Positions 1 through 8,464 are shown, numbered from the stretch's first letter. The stretch is 64,000 bases of DNA from Candidatus Aristotella avistercoris (GCA_904397835.1 CAJFOV010000056.1:1-64000), one strand, 5' to 3'. Made by a program: numbers and translations. The notes: generated from the letters alone by a model not told the origin.

Positions 1-483
1 AAATCCTTTATTTTCAACGGTTTCGGAGGTCTTTATTAAATCCCTATGAGGCGGTATAACCACCTACATAATTTGAGGTTTCAAATTTGAAATTACAGAC
101 GGCCGGAGCGCATTTGTCCGATCCACCGCTGGGAAGGGGGGATATGCCGTTTGAGAAATGATGATTCGGCTGTTCCAATAGGCGCCTGCAGGTCATGGGG
201 CCTTCCCCTTGTAGAGAAGTTGGGCATGGGCCAGAGGGCATGTTTTCTGCTTTGGAGAGGCCTGCTTCCGTAGCTCCCCCTCCAATGATCCCGTCAAAGC
301 GGCACACCACGGCCATCCATCAATGACGGTTCCGCTGTTGCCTCTGTGGAAAATCAGTGTTTTTGCCCCATAGATTTGCGATGGGCGCTGCCATCCTTTT
401 TGCAGCATACTTGGTTTTGATCAAGAGGATATTACGCTGCAAATCGGAGGTGGAGACAGGGCGAATGGAGTGTTTGTCCCGTT
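1..483. other. Intergenic stretch, no gene recognised
   Basis: No open reading frame here has both a ribosome binding site and a recognisable protein. A 14-bp palindrome (TTTCAAATTTGAAA) lies at 79-92. Overlapping minus-strand frames at 44-316 and 193-408 look like chance frames. Confidence 0.5.
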
Positions 484-517
484 AAAAATCCCCTCACCAG
501 ATGGTGAGGGGATTTTT
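484..517. terminator. Bidirectional intrinsic terminator
   Basis: A perfect 15-bp stem (left arm 484-498, right arm 503-517) with the loop AGAT is flanked by A and T runs, so it can act in both directions. It lies 38 bp past the stop of the minus-strand permease gene. Confidence 0.85.
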
Positions 518-554
518 GCTGCAGAGGTATTGAAAATAATGGGATCCATATGAA

Positions 555-1958
555 CTACTCTTGGGATTCCAGAGTCTCTTTTCTTTTCTCTCCGATGCTG
601 AGGAGCAGATTCAAAACAATGCCAAAAACGGCCGCACCTGCAATGCAGGGGATCTGCAAGCCAAAGAAGGGAATGTTGCCGCCAAAGGCATAGTTACCAC
701 CGATGCCAATGATCATGATGGAGGCAATGATTGCAATGTTCTTGGAAGAGAACATATCTACCTTCTTTTCAATCATAATGGCAATGCCCTGGGCCGCAAT
801 GGCGCCAAACAGGTAGATCTCCAGACCGCCGATGACCGCCAGAGGAATGCCATAGATCACCTGAATCAATGGAGTGAAAAAGCTGACAATCATGGCGATG
901 ATGGCTGCGACCACCAGAACAGGGACGGAAAAGACCTTTGTAATTGCCATGGTACTGATATTTTCGCCGTAATTGGTACCAGCAGGTCCACCGACTACAC
1001 CGGAGATCATATCGCAGATACCATCTCCGATGAGATTGCGGTCCAACATGTCGATCAGGCTATATTTCATCTTTTTGCCTTTTCTGCGGGCAACATCGTT
1101 GACATAGATGTCCAACTGATACATGTGAGCCGTGGATTCAGGGATGGTGGCAATGGCGATGGGCATGATGGCAGCCACTGCAGTCCAGGACACCTTGGGC
1201 AGAGAGAATGCAGGGACAGCGAAAATAGAGCCGTCCCCCAAACGCCAGATGGATGCCTCCAGCGCTGCAGCAGGCATAGCGCGGAACAGGTCGGCCCAGC
1301 CAGCAGCATAGGCGATGCCGGCAACGGCGCAGCCGGTAATCACCCCCAGGAGCAGCGGAAGTTGTCCCAAAAATCCTCTGAGATATTTGGCGTATACAAT
1401 GGTAGAAACCAAAGTGACCAGGGCCACGATCGTCCACCAGATGCTTTCACTGGAGGCCTCTGTGACATTGGGAATGGCATCGCTCAAAGCATTTCCTGCC
1501 AAAGTTAGACCAATGATCATAGCAATCGGCCCGGTGATGGTGGCAGGCAGGATGGTCTCTACAGCCTTCTTGCCAAAGAAGCGTACCAACAGACCTGCGG
1601 CAATGGAGATGAGACCAGAAAAGATGATGCCAAACTGGGCATATTGGATGGCCTCAGTCGGGAGGATTCCGTCCACCTTTTCAAATCCTTCTGCAGCGCA
1701 CATACTGGCAATGGCGGTCAGATAGGCAAAGCTGGAACCATAATAGAGGGGGATTTTGCGGCCTGTGATCAGAATGAAGCAGAGGGTGGCAAGTCCGCTT
1801 GCAAAGATGGTGGTGGAGACCTGAAACCCAGTGACAAGGGCGACTGTAACCGTAGCAGGGAACATGACAATGACCTGCTGGATGGCATACAGTAGCAGCT
1901 TAACAAAGCTTGGCCGTTCCTCGGGTAAGTATCCGACGGCAATTTGATGTTCTTTCAT
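555..1958 (-). CDS. Uracil/xanthine permease (NCS2 family)
   Basis: Predicted 467-residue inner-membrane symporter for a nucleobase, probably uracil or xanthine. It is hydrophobic throughout. It carries the family's half-buried serine/phenylalanine segment (IPLYYGSSFAYL, residues 69-80), the conserved membrane glutamate in IPESTAH (E274) and the substrate-site segment GGPAGTNYGEN (residues 323-333). The frame opens upstream at 2033, but the ATG at 1956-1958 is preferred because AAAGGA sits 11 bases ahead of it and the residues before it do not look like the family. The gene stands alone, with a near-consensus promoter upstream and a terminator just after. Sequence alone does not decide between uracil and xanthine; no pur or pyr genes lie nearby. 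Confidence 0.9.
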   Translation of the reverse strand: MKEHQIAVGYLPEERPSFVKLLLYAIQQVIVMFPATVTVALVTGFQVSTTIFASGLATLCFILITGRKIPLYYGSSFAYLTAIASMCAAEGFEKVDGILPTEAIQYAQFGIIFSGLISIAAGLLVRFFGKKAVETILPATITGPIAMIIGLTLAGNALSDAIPNVTEASSESIWWTIVALVTLVSTIVYAKYLRGFLGQLPLLLGVITGCAVAGIAYAAGWADLFRAMPAAALEASIWRLGDGSIFAVPAFSLPKVSWTAVAAIMPIAIATIPESTAHMYQLDIYVNDVARRKGKKMKYSLIDMLDRNLIGDGICDMISGVVGGPAGTNYGENISTMAITKVFSVPVLVVAAIIAMIVSFFTPLIQVIYGIPLAVIGGLEIYLFGAIAAQGIAIMIEKKVDMFSSKNIAIIASIMIIGIGGNYAFGGNIPFFGLQIPCIAGAAVFGIVLNLLLSIGEKRKETLESQE

Positions 1959-2042
1959 GTTCAACGAATCCTTTCCTAATGGTGTTCTGGGCTGCCATGA
2001 ACTGGTGAGATGGTAGATCATTTCCAATCTCAATTATGTTTT

Positions 2043-2071
2043 AGTATAGTATATTTGCCATGGACTTTCAA
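2043..2071 (-). promoter_or_regulatory. Sigma-A promoter of the permease gene
   Basis: On the minus strand, TTGAAA (2066-2071), a 17-base spacer and TATACT (2043-2048). The transcript would have a leader of about 75-80 bases before the ATG at 1958. I could not match that leader to a known riboswitch. Confidence 0.75.
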
Positions 2072-2256
2072 TACTTGTTTCTGCATGCGCTGCCCAAATT
2101 CGCCCTCATTTGCAACAGAATTGGCCAAAGAAAATGGAAAATCAACCGATGTCCCATATTCACAACAATATCAAGCCTGAGGGATTTTTTTCCAGGTACT
2201 GCACTGCCCATCGGTAACAGAGCATCCTCCCATATGTTGCTGCACCGGCCGTTACC

Positions 2257-2286
2257 TTGACAGTAAAAGCTTTTTGGGGGTATACT
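2257..2286 (+). promoter_or_regulatory. Sigma-A promoter of the HAD-degV operon
   Basis: TTGACA (2257-2262), an 18-base spacer and TATACT (2281-2286), about 65 bases before the HAD start. The stretch between this promoter and the divergent one at 2043-2071 shows no gene. Confidence 0.75.
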
Positions 2287-2352
2287 AAAATAATATTTGT
2301 TCTTTTTTGGCCAATTTTGCTCAAGTGGACATTTTGCTGCAGGAGGAATCAG

Positions 2353-3066
2353 ATGTTTCAAACCATTCTTTTCGATCTGGATGGCACCTTGCTTCCAATG
2401 GATCAGGAAATCTTTACCCAGGACTACTTCCGCCGTTTGGCGGCCAAATTGGCCCCCCAGGGCTATGATGCCAAAAAGCTCATTGATGCCATTTGGGCGG
2501 GTACTGCCGCTATGGTCAAAAATGATGGCAGCTGCACCAATGAGGAGGCCTTTTGGCGGACCTTCTCCCTGCTGATGGGCCCCCAAGTTCTGGAGGATAA
2601 ACCTTTGTTTGAGGAATACTATCGGGTGGAATTCCAGCAGGTGGCTAAGGTCTGCGGCTGCAACCCCAAGGCCAAGGAAACCATTGAACGCCTAAAAAGA
2701 AAGGGTTACCGGTTGGCCCTGGCCACCAACCCCCTGTTCCCGGCCATTGCCACTGAGAGCCGGATCCGCTGGGCCGGTCTGGAGCCAGAGGATTTTGTCC
2801 TCTACACGACTTATGAAAATACCAACTACTGTAAGCCCAATCCCGCTTATTACCGGGATCTTTTGGTGCGGCTCGATTGTTCCCCAAAAGACTGCCTTAT
2901 GGTAGGCAACGATGTCCAGGAGGACATGGTTGCCCAGACCCTGGGTATGGGGGTTTTCCTGCTCACTGATTGCCTGATCAACCGGAAGGGAGCGGATCTG
3001 TCCCAGTTCCCCCGGGGAGATTTTGATGCCCTCAATGAATTTTTGGAGAGGAGCGCCATGACCTGA
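2353..3066 (+). CDS. HAD-superfamily hydrolase (phosphatase)
   Basis: Predicted 237-residue cytoplasmic phosphatase. The HAD signature is plain: FDLDGTL with the catalytic aspartates D8 and D10, the motif II threonine in ALATNP, the motif III lysine in YCKPNPAYY and the acidic motif IV MVGNDVQEDM. The long insert between motifs I and II indicates a helical C1 cap, as in phosphoglycolate phosphatase relatives. The start is set by AGGAGG at 2341-2346. The stop overlaps the start of degV by one base (TGATG), so the two are probably translated together. The substrate cannot be told from sequence. Confidence 0.85.
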   Translation: MFQTILFDLDGTLLPMDQEIFTQDYFRRLAAKLAPQGYDAKKLIDAIWAGTAAMVKNDGSCTNEEAFWRTFSLLMGPQVLEDKPLFEEYYRVEFQQVAKVCGCNPKAKETIERLKRKGYRLALATNPLFPAIATESRIRWAGLEPEDFVLYTTYENTNYCKPNPAYYRDLLVRLDCSPKDCLMVGNDVQEDMVAQTLGMGVFLLTDCLINRKGADLSQFPRGDFDALNEFLERSAMT

Positions 3067-3932
3067 TGAAAAAGATCGCCATTGTAACAGACAGCAACAG
3101 CGGAATCACACAGGAGATGGCACAGGATCTGGGCGTCTTTGTGATCCCCATGCCTTTTTTGATCAATGGGGAAACCTACTATGAGGGTGTCAACCTTTCT
3201 CAGCAGCAGTTTTATGAGAAGTTGGCCGACGATGCAGAAATCTGCACCTCCCAACCCCTGGTGGGAGAGGTGCTTAAACTTTGGGACAGCCTTTTGGAGA
3301 CCTACGACGAGATCCTCCACATCCCCATGTCCAGCGGACTCTCCGGTGCTTGTGCGACGGCCGCTGTCCTGGCTGAAGATTACCAGGGCAGAGTCTAGGT
3401 GGTGGACAACCAACGAATCTCCGCAACCCAGCGGCAGTCGGTGTTGGACGCATTGGAGCTTGTCCAGGCGGGTAAGTCCGCTGCGGAGATTCGGGAGATT
3501 CTGGAACTGGTGAAGCTGGAGGCCAGCATCTATATTATGATGGATACGCTCAAATATCTTAAAAAGGGCGGGCGCATCACACCGGCCGCCGCTGCCGTTG
3601 CAACGGTGCTGCGGATCCGTCCAGTTTTGCAGATCCAGGGAGAAAAACTGGATGCCTTTGCAAAGGCCCGCAGTGAGAAGCAGGGCCGCAGCATCATGAT
3701 TGAAGCCCTGCGCAAGGACATTGAGGAGCGCTTTGGCGGCGTGGATCAGGTGCATCTCTATGTGGCCCACACCAATTGTGGCAATGTTGCCCAGGAATTT
3801 GCCCAACAGATAGAAGCAGAGCTGGGGGCGCCGGTTGCTTGCTGTGTCCCGCTGTCTTTGAGCGTCGCCTGTCACACAGGGCCAGGGGCATTGGGCATCG
3901 GCTGCGCCAAAAGAATCGATTCTTTTCTGTAG
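3066..3932 (+). pseudogene. DegV family fatty-acid-binding protein, interrupted by an in-frame amber codon
   Basis: The reading frame is continuous over 289 codons except for TAG at 3396-3398 (codon 111). Both halves read as one DegV protein. The first half has the lipid-binding start IVTDSNSGIT, a CTSQP motif and HIPMSSGLSGA. The second half continues directly with VVDNQRIS, MMDTLKYLKKGGRI and the C-terminal domain ending in GPGALGIGC. Members bind a fatty-acid acyl chain and, in Firmicutes, present it to the FakA kinase. One C-to-T change would turn a CAG glutamine codon into this TAG. TAG is an ordinary stop for many genes in this window, including this gene's own end, so recoding is unlikely. 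A point nonsense mutation or a sequencing error is the simplest reading. Confidence 0.8.
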
Positions 3933-3964
3933 TGCTTGGCACAACAATTCAAACAAGATCAATC

Positions 3965-4012
3965 AAACACCCTCTGATGTCGATGAACAGAACGAAATCA
4001 GGGGGTGTTTTT
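3965..4012 (+). terminator. Intrinsic terminator after degV
   Basis: Stem ACACCCTCTGAT with ATCAGGGGGTGT around a 17-base loop, followed by a T run, about 33 bases after the degV stop. Confidence 0.75.
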
Positions 4013-4115
4013 CAGAAAAATTGGTTGTGCGGAACCCGCTCTTTGCACAGAACTGGATGCTCCTTGCTGGGAAAAGGGGACGGTTGTTTGGAGGGAGCAT
4101 TTCCCCAAACGGTTC

Positions 4116-4157
4116 AAAAAAAGATGCCGCTCCCCACAGGAAGCGGCATCTTTTTTT
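4116..4157. terminator. Bidirectional terminator between degV and hsp20
   Basis: A 16-bp stem (left arm 4116-4131, right arm 4142-4157) built around GATGCCGCT and AGCGGCATC, with A7 and T7 at its outer ends. It lies just past the stop of the minus-strand hsp20 gene. Confidence 0.85.
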
Positions 4158-4163
4158 GTGAGA

Positions 4164-4610
4164 TTACCCAATGGCAATGGTGCTCTTGCCGGGGAGTTCC
4201 TTGGGCGCAGCCTTTTGGACAGAGATCTTCAAAATCCCATCCTCAAACTTTGCGCTCACGTCTTTGGACTCCACGCTATCACCCACATAGAAGGTCCGGC
4301 TGCACTGGCCGGTGTAACGTTCCCTGCGGATGTACTGGCCTTTCTGGTCCTTTTCATCCTTATCCAGACCTTTGGCAGCCTGGATGGTCAGGTAGCCGTT
4401 CTCCAGGTTGACCTGCACTTCGTCCTTCTTGAAGCCGGGCAGGTCGATATCCAACTCATAGGAGTTTTCCGTCTCCCGCACATCCGTCTTCATCAGGTTC
4501 TTGCCATGTTTGCCGTATAGCGGATTCCGCCGGCCCATGACAGGCATCAGGTCAAAGGCGTCCTCGAACATCTCATCAAACAGATTCTCACCAAAAATGC
4601 TAGGCAACAT
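4164..4610 (-). CDS. Small heat-shock protein, Hsp20/alpha-crystallin family
   Basis: Predicted 148-residue cytoplasmic ATP-independent chaperone that holds unfolding proteins during stress. The N-terminal 35 residues are Phe/Met/Asp-rich, as usual. The alpha-crystallin domain follows (about residues 38-140), with YELDIDLPGFKKDEV near its start and the family's A-x-x-x-G-x-L signature as AKFEDGILKI. The ATG is preceded by AGGAGGAAT on the minus strand. It is a single-gene unit between a terminator and a CIRCE-type operator overlapping a near-consensus promoter. This indicates control by the heat-shock repressor HrcA. The roughly 150-base leader has several short hairpins. Confidence 0.93.
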   Translation of the reverse strand: MLPSIFGENLFDEMFEDAFDLMPVMGRRNPLYGKHGKNLMKTDVRETENSYELDIDLPGFKKDEVQVNLENGYLTIQAAKGLDKDEKDQKGQYIRRERYTGQCSRTFYVGDSVESKDVSAKFEDGILKISVQKAAPKELPGKSTIAIG

Positions 4611-4769
4611 AAGTCATTCCTCCAATCAACTTTGTGCTCATGGCTCGTAGCTGTGGGGAAGTATCCTCGCGGTGGCGAGCTTTTGTCACCTACATCTGCT
4701 CTGTTTGCAGGTGATACTTTCTAGGGAGATCGGTGGGATTCCGCCGGCCTCTCTTTCAAGTACAATTTT

Positions 4770-4797
4770 ATTATAGCATAGTTTTTAGCACTGTCAA
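4770..4797 (-). promoter_or_regulatory. Sigma-A promoter of hsp20
   Basis: On the minus strand, TTGACA (4792-4797), a 16-base spacer and TATAAT (4770-4775). Both hexamers match consensus exactly. The -35 hexamer lies inside the CIRCE element. Confidence 0.85.
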
Positions 4798-4811
4798 GAG
4801 AGAAGTGCTAG
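4785..4811. promoter_or_regulatory. CIRCE operator (HrcA site)
   Basis: The classical CIRCE inverted repeat is TTAGCACTC-N9-GAGTGCTAA. Here TTAGCACTG (4785-4793) and AAGTGCTAG (4803-4811) are separated by exactly 9 bases, with the core TAGCACT/AGTGCTA intact. It covers the -35 box of the hsp20 promoter, the position expected for repression. Confidence 0.85.
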
Positions 4812-4826
4812 ATTTACATATTGTTA

Positions 4827-4846
4827 TTGATTTGTTTACAAATCAA
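4827..4846. repeat. Inverted repeat upstream of the hsp20 promoter
   Basis: Two perfect 9-bp arms, TTGATTTGT and ACAAATCAA, separated by two bases, 16 bp from the CIRCE element. It looks like a binding site for a dimeric regulator, but I cannot assign one. Confidence 0.5.
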
Positions 4847-5325
4847 CTCATTTTTCCTTTGCCTCTCTTGGAAGCGGCATATGCACACCAACACAAAAGG
4901 GATGGAGTGGCGCCTTGAAGGCCAATTTGGCTTGAAGGGCATCTGCGAATCTGATATGGTATTGTTATAAGCTCCTCCATCGCCCCATTGGAAAAGAATC
5001 AAGAGGCGTGTATCTCCTGTGGAGCAAGTTGGAGTGTGTGGCATGCTGCGCTCCAAAAAGAGGATAGACCATTTGAGACCACTGCCAAAGTGAATTTCTG
5101 GGCGGCTATGGGTGTTGCGAGAGACACTGAGAGAAGAACTGCATCCACAGAAGAGTGGTGCCTCTATTGGAAAGCGGTGGGGACGGCCTGCTGCACATTT
5201 GATCGGAATGCCCCATTTATATTTGTGGGTACTGGGTACAAAATCTCTGACTGACAAAAACTGAAAGATTCTAGTGGGAACATACTGCAGTTTGATGATA
5301 CATAGATCAGAAGGAGGGGTGTTTT
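4847..5325. other. Intergenic region without a supported gene
   Basis: Frames exist on both strands (minus 4814-5257, plus 4988-5254), but neither has a ribosome binding site or a recognisable domain. The region should hold the promoter of the two-component operon that follows; I found no convincing -35/-10 pair. Confidence 0.45.
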
Positions 5326-6003
5326 ATGCGTATTCTGGTTGCAGAGGATGAACGGGACTTGAATGCGTTGATCAAAAAACGATTGAAGGAGGCCCACTAC
5401 AGTGTGGATGCCTGCTATGATGGAGAGGAGGCCCTGGACTATCTGCGGGGTGCGGAGTATGACGCTCTGGTGCTGGATATTATGATGCCCAGGCGGGATG
5501 GCCTGTCGGTGCTGCGCACTCTGCGGGAGCAGCGCAATTCCGTTCCAGTGCTGTTGCTCACTGCTCGGGATGGAATTGAGGACCGGGTCAACGGCCTGGA
5601 TGCCGGGGCAGACGACTATCTGGTCAAACCCTTTGCCTTTGAAGAGCTGCTGGCGCGGCTTCGGGTGCTGCTGCGGAGTCCAAACGGGGCCAAGAGCAAT
5701 CTGCTTCAGGTGGGGGATCTCACCCTCCATTTGGACACCCATCGGGTCTTTCGTGGGCAACGGGAGGTGGCCCTTTCTGCCAAGGAGTACAACCTGCTGC
5801 GGTATCTGATGCAGAATGCCGGCATTGTTCTGAGCCGGGAAAAGCTAGAGAACCATGTGTGGGACTATGATTACTCTGGTGGGTCCAATGTAATTGACGT
5901 ATACATCCGCTATCTGCGCAAAAAAATTGATGAGGGGCAGGCCCATAAACTCATCCATACCGTTAGGGGACACGGCTATGTGCTCCGGGAGGAGGAATCA
6001 TGA
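5326..6003 (+). CDS. OmpR/PhoB-family response regulator
   Basis: Predicted 225-residue DNA-binding response regulator. The receiver domain (about 1-118) has the acidic pocket AEDE, the phosphoacceptor D51 in VLDIMMP and the signalling lysine in LVKPF. A winged-helix DNA-binding domain fills about 125-223, ending in the typical IHTVRGHGYVL. AAGGAGGGG lies six bases before the ATG. The stop overlaps the start of the sensor kinase gene (ATGA), so the two form one operon. The PepSY gene downstream has a promoter with 11-bp-spaced direct repeats of the kind OmpR-type regulators bind, which makes it a likely target. Confidence 0.93.
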   Translation: MRILVAEDERDLNALIKKRLKEAHYSVDACYDGEEALDYLRGAEYDALVLDIMMPRRDGLSVLRTLREQRNSVPVLLLTARDGIEDRVNGLDAGADDYLVKPFAFEELLARLRVLLRSPNGAKSNLLQVGDLTLHLDTHRVFRGQREVALSAKEYNLLRYLMQNAGIVLSREKLENHVWDYDYSGGSNVIDVYIRYLRKKIDEGQAHKLIHTVRGHGYVLREEES

Positions 6004-7358
6004 AGCGCCTATCCCTAAAGACCCGCCTGGTGCTGCTGTACACGGTGGTCATGGTGCTGGTGATCTGCATTGTGCTGGGGCTGTTGTTTTCCATCAGCTC
6101 CTATGAGCTCCTATCCAATGTACAAAACCAGTTGGAGGAGCGGGTCTCTCAGTCCTTTGACTATGTGACCTATGAGGATGGGCGGCTCAAATTTGATTCC
6201 GACCTGTTGGAGTTGCAGCATGGGGTCTACCTCTCCATCTATGAACAGGACCACAACCTGCTCTACGGCAAGCTTCCCTATGGCTTTATCTATGATCTAC
6301 CCTTTGTAGATGGTCAGGTGCGCACCGTCTCCTCCGAGGGGGTGGACTACTATGTCCTGGATATGGAGTTTCCGGTGGAGGATTATGACACCCTGGTGGT
6401 CCGTGGTATTGTGTCCATCAGTGAGGCGGAGCGCAATTTTCGCTATACCCTGCGGATGTCCCTGGTGCTGTTTCCGGCACTGGTGCTGCTCAGTGCGGTG
6501 TGTGGATACTTTTTAAGCCGCAGGGCCCTCTCTCCTGTCTCTCGGATCATCCGCACAGTCCGTGAAATTCAGAAGGAGCAGGATCTATCCCGAAGGATCC
6601 AGCTGGGTGAAGGCCGGGACGAGATCTATACCCTGGCCAAGACCTTTGACAGCCTGTTGGATACCATTGAAGCTGGCGTCCAGCGGGAAAAGCAGTTTAC
6701 CAGCGATGTGTCCCATGAGCTGCGCACCCCTTTGAGCGTCATCCTCATGCATTGTGAGGCGCTGTTGGAGGAGGGACATCTGGACGAGGAGACCCGGAGC
6801 CAGGTGCAGGTGATCGATCAAAAGAGCCGGTCTCTAACCAATCTTGTCTCTCAACTGCTGTTTCTCTCCCGGGCAGATCAGGGCCGGGCCAAGGTTCAGA
6901 TGGAACAGGTGGACTTTTCAGAGCTCACCGCCATGGCCGCGGAGGAGTTCAGCGAGCTGGCGGCGGAGCAGAACATGACCCTGCAGGCCCAGATTCAGCC
7001 CGGGCTGTTTTTACAGGGGGATCAAACCCTGTTGATCCGGCTATGGAGTAATCTGTTACAAAACGCTGTGAACTACGGCCAGGCTGGCGGCCACATCTGG
7101 ATGGGCGCGCAAAGGGAGGGGGAGCGCATCCGGTTCTGGGTGCGGGACGATGGCATTGGGATTTCTACAGAGCACCTGCCCCACATATGGGAGCGTTTCT
7201 ATCAGGTGGATCCCTCCCGTGGCCGGCCAGGCAGCAGTGGACTGGGTCTGGCCATGGTCCAGTGGATTGTCCATGCACACCATGGAACCATCTCTGTGGA
7301 GAGTGCACCAGGAAAAGGGACCACCTTTACCTGTGAATTGCCGGTGTCACAGGTATGA
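6000..7358 (+). CDS. Sensor histidine kinase
   Basis: Predicted 452-residue membrane sensor kinase. One membrane segment lies at about 10-32 and a second at about 152-172, enclosing an extracytoplasmic domain of about 120 residues. HAMP follows, then a dimerisation domain with the phosphorylated histidine H239 in SHELRTPL. The ATPase domain has the N box LWSNLLQNAVNYG, G1 DDGIGIS and G2 GSSGLGLAMV. The start overlaps the response regulator stop. The extracytoplasmic domain is acidic and does not match a named sensor family by eye. The neighbouring PepSY protein suggests envelope stress or protease-related signalling; that is inference. Confidence 0.93.
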   Translation: MKRLSLKTRLVLLYTVVMVLVICIVLGLLFSISSYELLSNVQNQLEERVSQSFDYVTYEDGRLKFDSDLLELQHGVYLSIYEQDHNLLYGKLPYGFIYDLPFVDGQVRTVSSEGVDYYVLDMEFPVEDYDTLVVRGIVSISEAERNFRYTLRMSLVLFPALVLLSAVCGYFLSRRALSPVSRIIRTVREIQKEQDLSRRIQLGEGRDEIYTLAKTFDSLLDTIEAGVQREKQFTSDVSHELRTPLSVILMHCEALLEEGHLDEETRSQVQVIDQKSRSLTNLVSQLLFLSRADQGRAKVQMEQVDFSELTAMAAEEFSELAAEQNMTLQAQIQPGLFLQGDQTLLIRLWSNLLQNAVNYGQAGGHIWMGAQREGERIRFWVRDDGIGISTEHLPHIWERFYQVDPSRGRPGSSGLGLAMVQWIVHAHHGTISVESAPGKGTTFTCELPVSQV

Positions 7359-7406
7359 TGGCGTTGCCTCCTTCCGCTACGATGCTGGCTAAAAATCAGA
7401 TTTTTG

Positions 7407-7436
7407 CTCCACCTCTCCTCTGAGGTGGAGTTTTTT
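7407..7436 (+). terminator. Intrinsic terminator after the two-component operon
   Basis: Nine-bp stem CTCCACCTC/GAGGTGGAG with a six-base loop, followed directly by six Ts (7431-7436). Confidence 0.85.
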
Positions 7437-7465
7437 GAAAGATTTCAAATTTCCGACTTCCTCTC

Positions 7466-7494
7466 ATCTTCTTTTAATCTTCAGCTGCTAGAAT
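7466..7494 (+). promoter_or_regulatory. Direct-repeat operator and promoter of the PepSY gene
   Basis: ATCTTC occurs at 7466-7471 and again at 7477-7482, an 11-bp period. The -10-like TAGAAT (7489-7494) follows, and no consensus -35 box is present. Direct repeats one helical turn apart in the -35 region are typical of OmpR-family activators, so the two-component system just upstream is the natural candidate. Confidence 0.55.
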
Positions 7495-7534
7495 ACAATC
7501 AAACAAAGCCGAAGAAGAGAAAGGAGAATGAAAC

Positions 7535-8422
7535 ATGAAAAAAACAAATCTGAAAGTCGTCGCTACCGCCGCCGCGTTGTGTGCCCTTCTGGTGGGTGGA
7601 GGAACCGTTCTGGCCATGGGAAATACAGGCGGGAACCAGCTGCAGCAAGATGCCCAAGGGGAGATCAGTGAGCAGCAGGCCAAGGAGGCCGTTTTGGCCC
7701 ACGCTGGCATCGCTGAGAGCGATGTGACCCGTTGGAAGATCCAGCTGGATCGGGAGGATGGAATTCCCGTTTATGATGTGGACTTCACCACTGCAACCCA
7801 TGACTATGACTACGATGTGAACCGGAACACCGGCGAGATTGTCAAGTTCTCCAGTGAAGTTCGGGAGGGCGACGGTGCAGAAACCATCGCTCAGGAGACT
7901 GGCAGCACAGCTGGAACCGCCTCTGGAAGTGGCACCGCTGATACAAGCACTTCCAATGGCGCTTCTGGCACCATCACAAAGGACGAAGCCAAGGCCATCG
8001 CCCTGGAGCACGCAGGTGTGGCTGAGGCAGACACTCAGTTCCTCTGGGTGAAGGCCGATCGGGAGGACGGCGTCCCAGTCTATGAGGTGGAGTTCTATGC
8101 CAACGGCACCGAGTATGACTACGACATCCTCCAGAGCACTGGTGCAATTTTGAAGTACGACTATGATGTGGAAAACTTTGCCCCCAGCACTGGCTCCGGC
8201 TCCAGCAGCACCGGCGCCATCCTCTCCCGGGAGGATGCCATTGCACTGGCACTGGAAAAGGTGAGCGGCGCCACCAGCCAGAATATCCACATTGAGCTGG
8301 ATCAGGACGACGGCCGCCAGGTCTATGAGGGTGAGATCCACTACAACCAAATGGAGTATGAGTTTGAGATCGACGCCTCCACCGGCACCTTTCTGGAGTG
8401 GAGCGTGGAGCACTGGGATTGA
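7535..8422 (+). CDS. Secreted protein with three PepSY domains
   Basis: Predicted 295-residue exported protein. A signal peptide (basic MKKTNLK, a hydrophobic stretch to about residue 28, a small-residue cleavage site) is followed by three PepSY-type repeats at about 50-105, 145-205 and 225-292. Each repeat has the Ala/Glu-rich helix, the DREDG/DQDDG turn, a VYDVDF- or VYEVEF-type strand and a YDYD..TG strand pair. Ser/Thr/Gly-rich linkers join them. PepSY domains occur in peptidase propeptides and are thought to inhibit proteases or bind envelope ligands. There is no lipobox, so it may be released or stay tethered by the signal sequence. It follows a two-component operon and probably answers to it. 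Confidence 0.85.
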   Translation: MKKTNLKVVATAAALCALLVGGGTVLAMGNTGGNQLQQDAQGEISEQQAKEAVLAHAGIAESDVTRWKIQLDREDGIPVYDVDFTTATHDYDYDVNRNTGEIVKFSSEVREGDGAETIAQETGSTAGTASGSGTADTSTSNGASGTITKDEAKAIALEHAGVAEADTQFLWVKADREDGVPVYEVEFYANGTEYDYDILQSTGAILKYDYDVENFAPSTGSGSSSTGAILSREDAIALALEKVSGATSQNIHIELDQDDGRQVYEGEIHYNQMEYEFEIDASTGTFLEWSVEHWD

Positions 8423-8464
8423 TTCAAAAGTACCTGGCAGGATCTCATTTCCACAGGGAAAAAT

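Noticed and set aside
44..408. Two overlapping minus-strand frames near the window start
   Set aside because: No ribosome binding sites and compositionally unlike the proteins around them; nothing links them to a family.
1959..2042. Purine or uracil riboswitch in the permease leader
   Set aside because: Leader of about 80 bases shows only a weak hairpin and no match to purine, xanthine or PyrR-site consensus that I can recognise.
3396..3398. TAG read as pyrrolysine or as a recoded sense codon in degV
   Set aside because: TAG ends many genes in this window, and DegV proteins have no known need for a special residue at this point; a nonsense mutation is simpler.
4814..5257. Possible 147-residue minus-strand gene
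   Set aside because: No ribosome binding site, no known domain, and it would cross the inverted repeat upstream of the hsp20 promoter.
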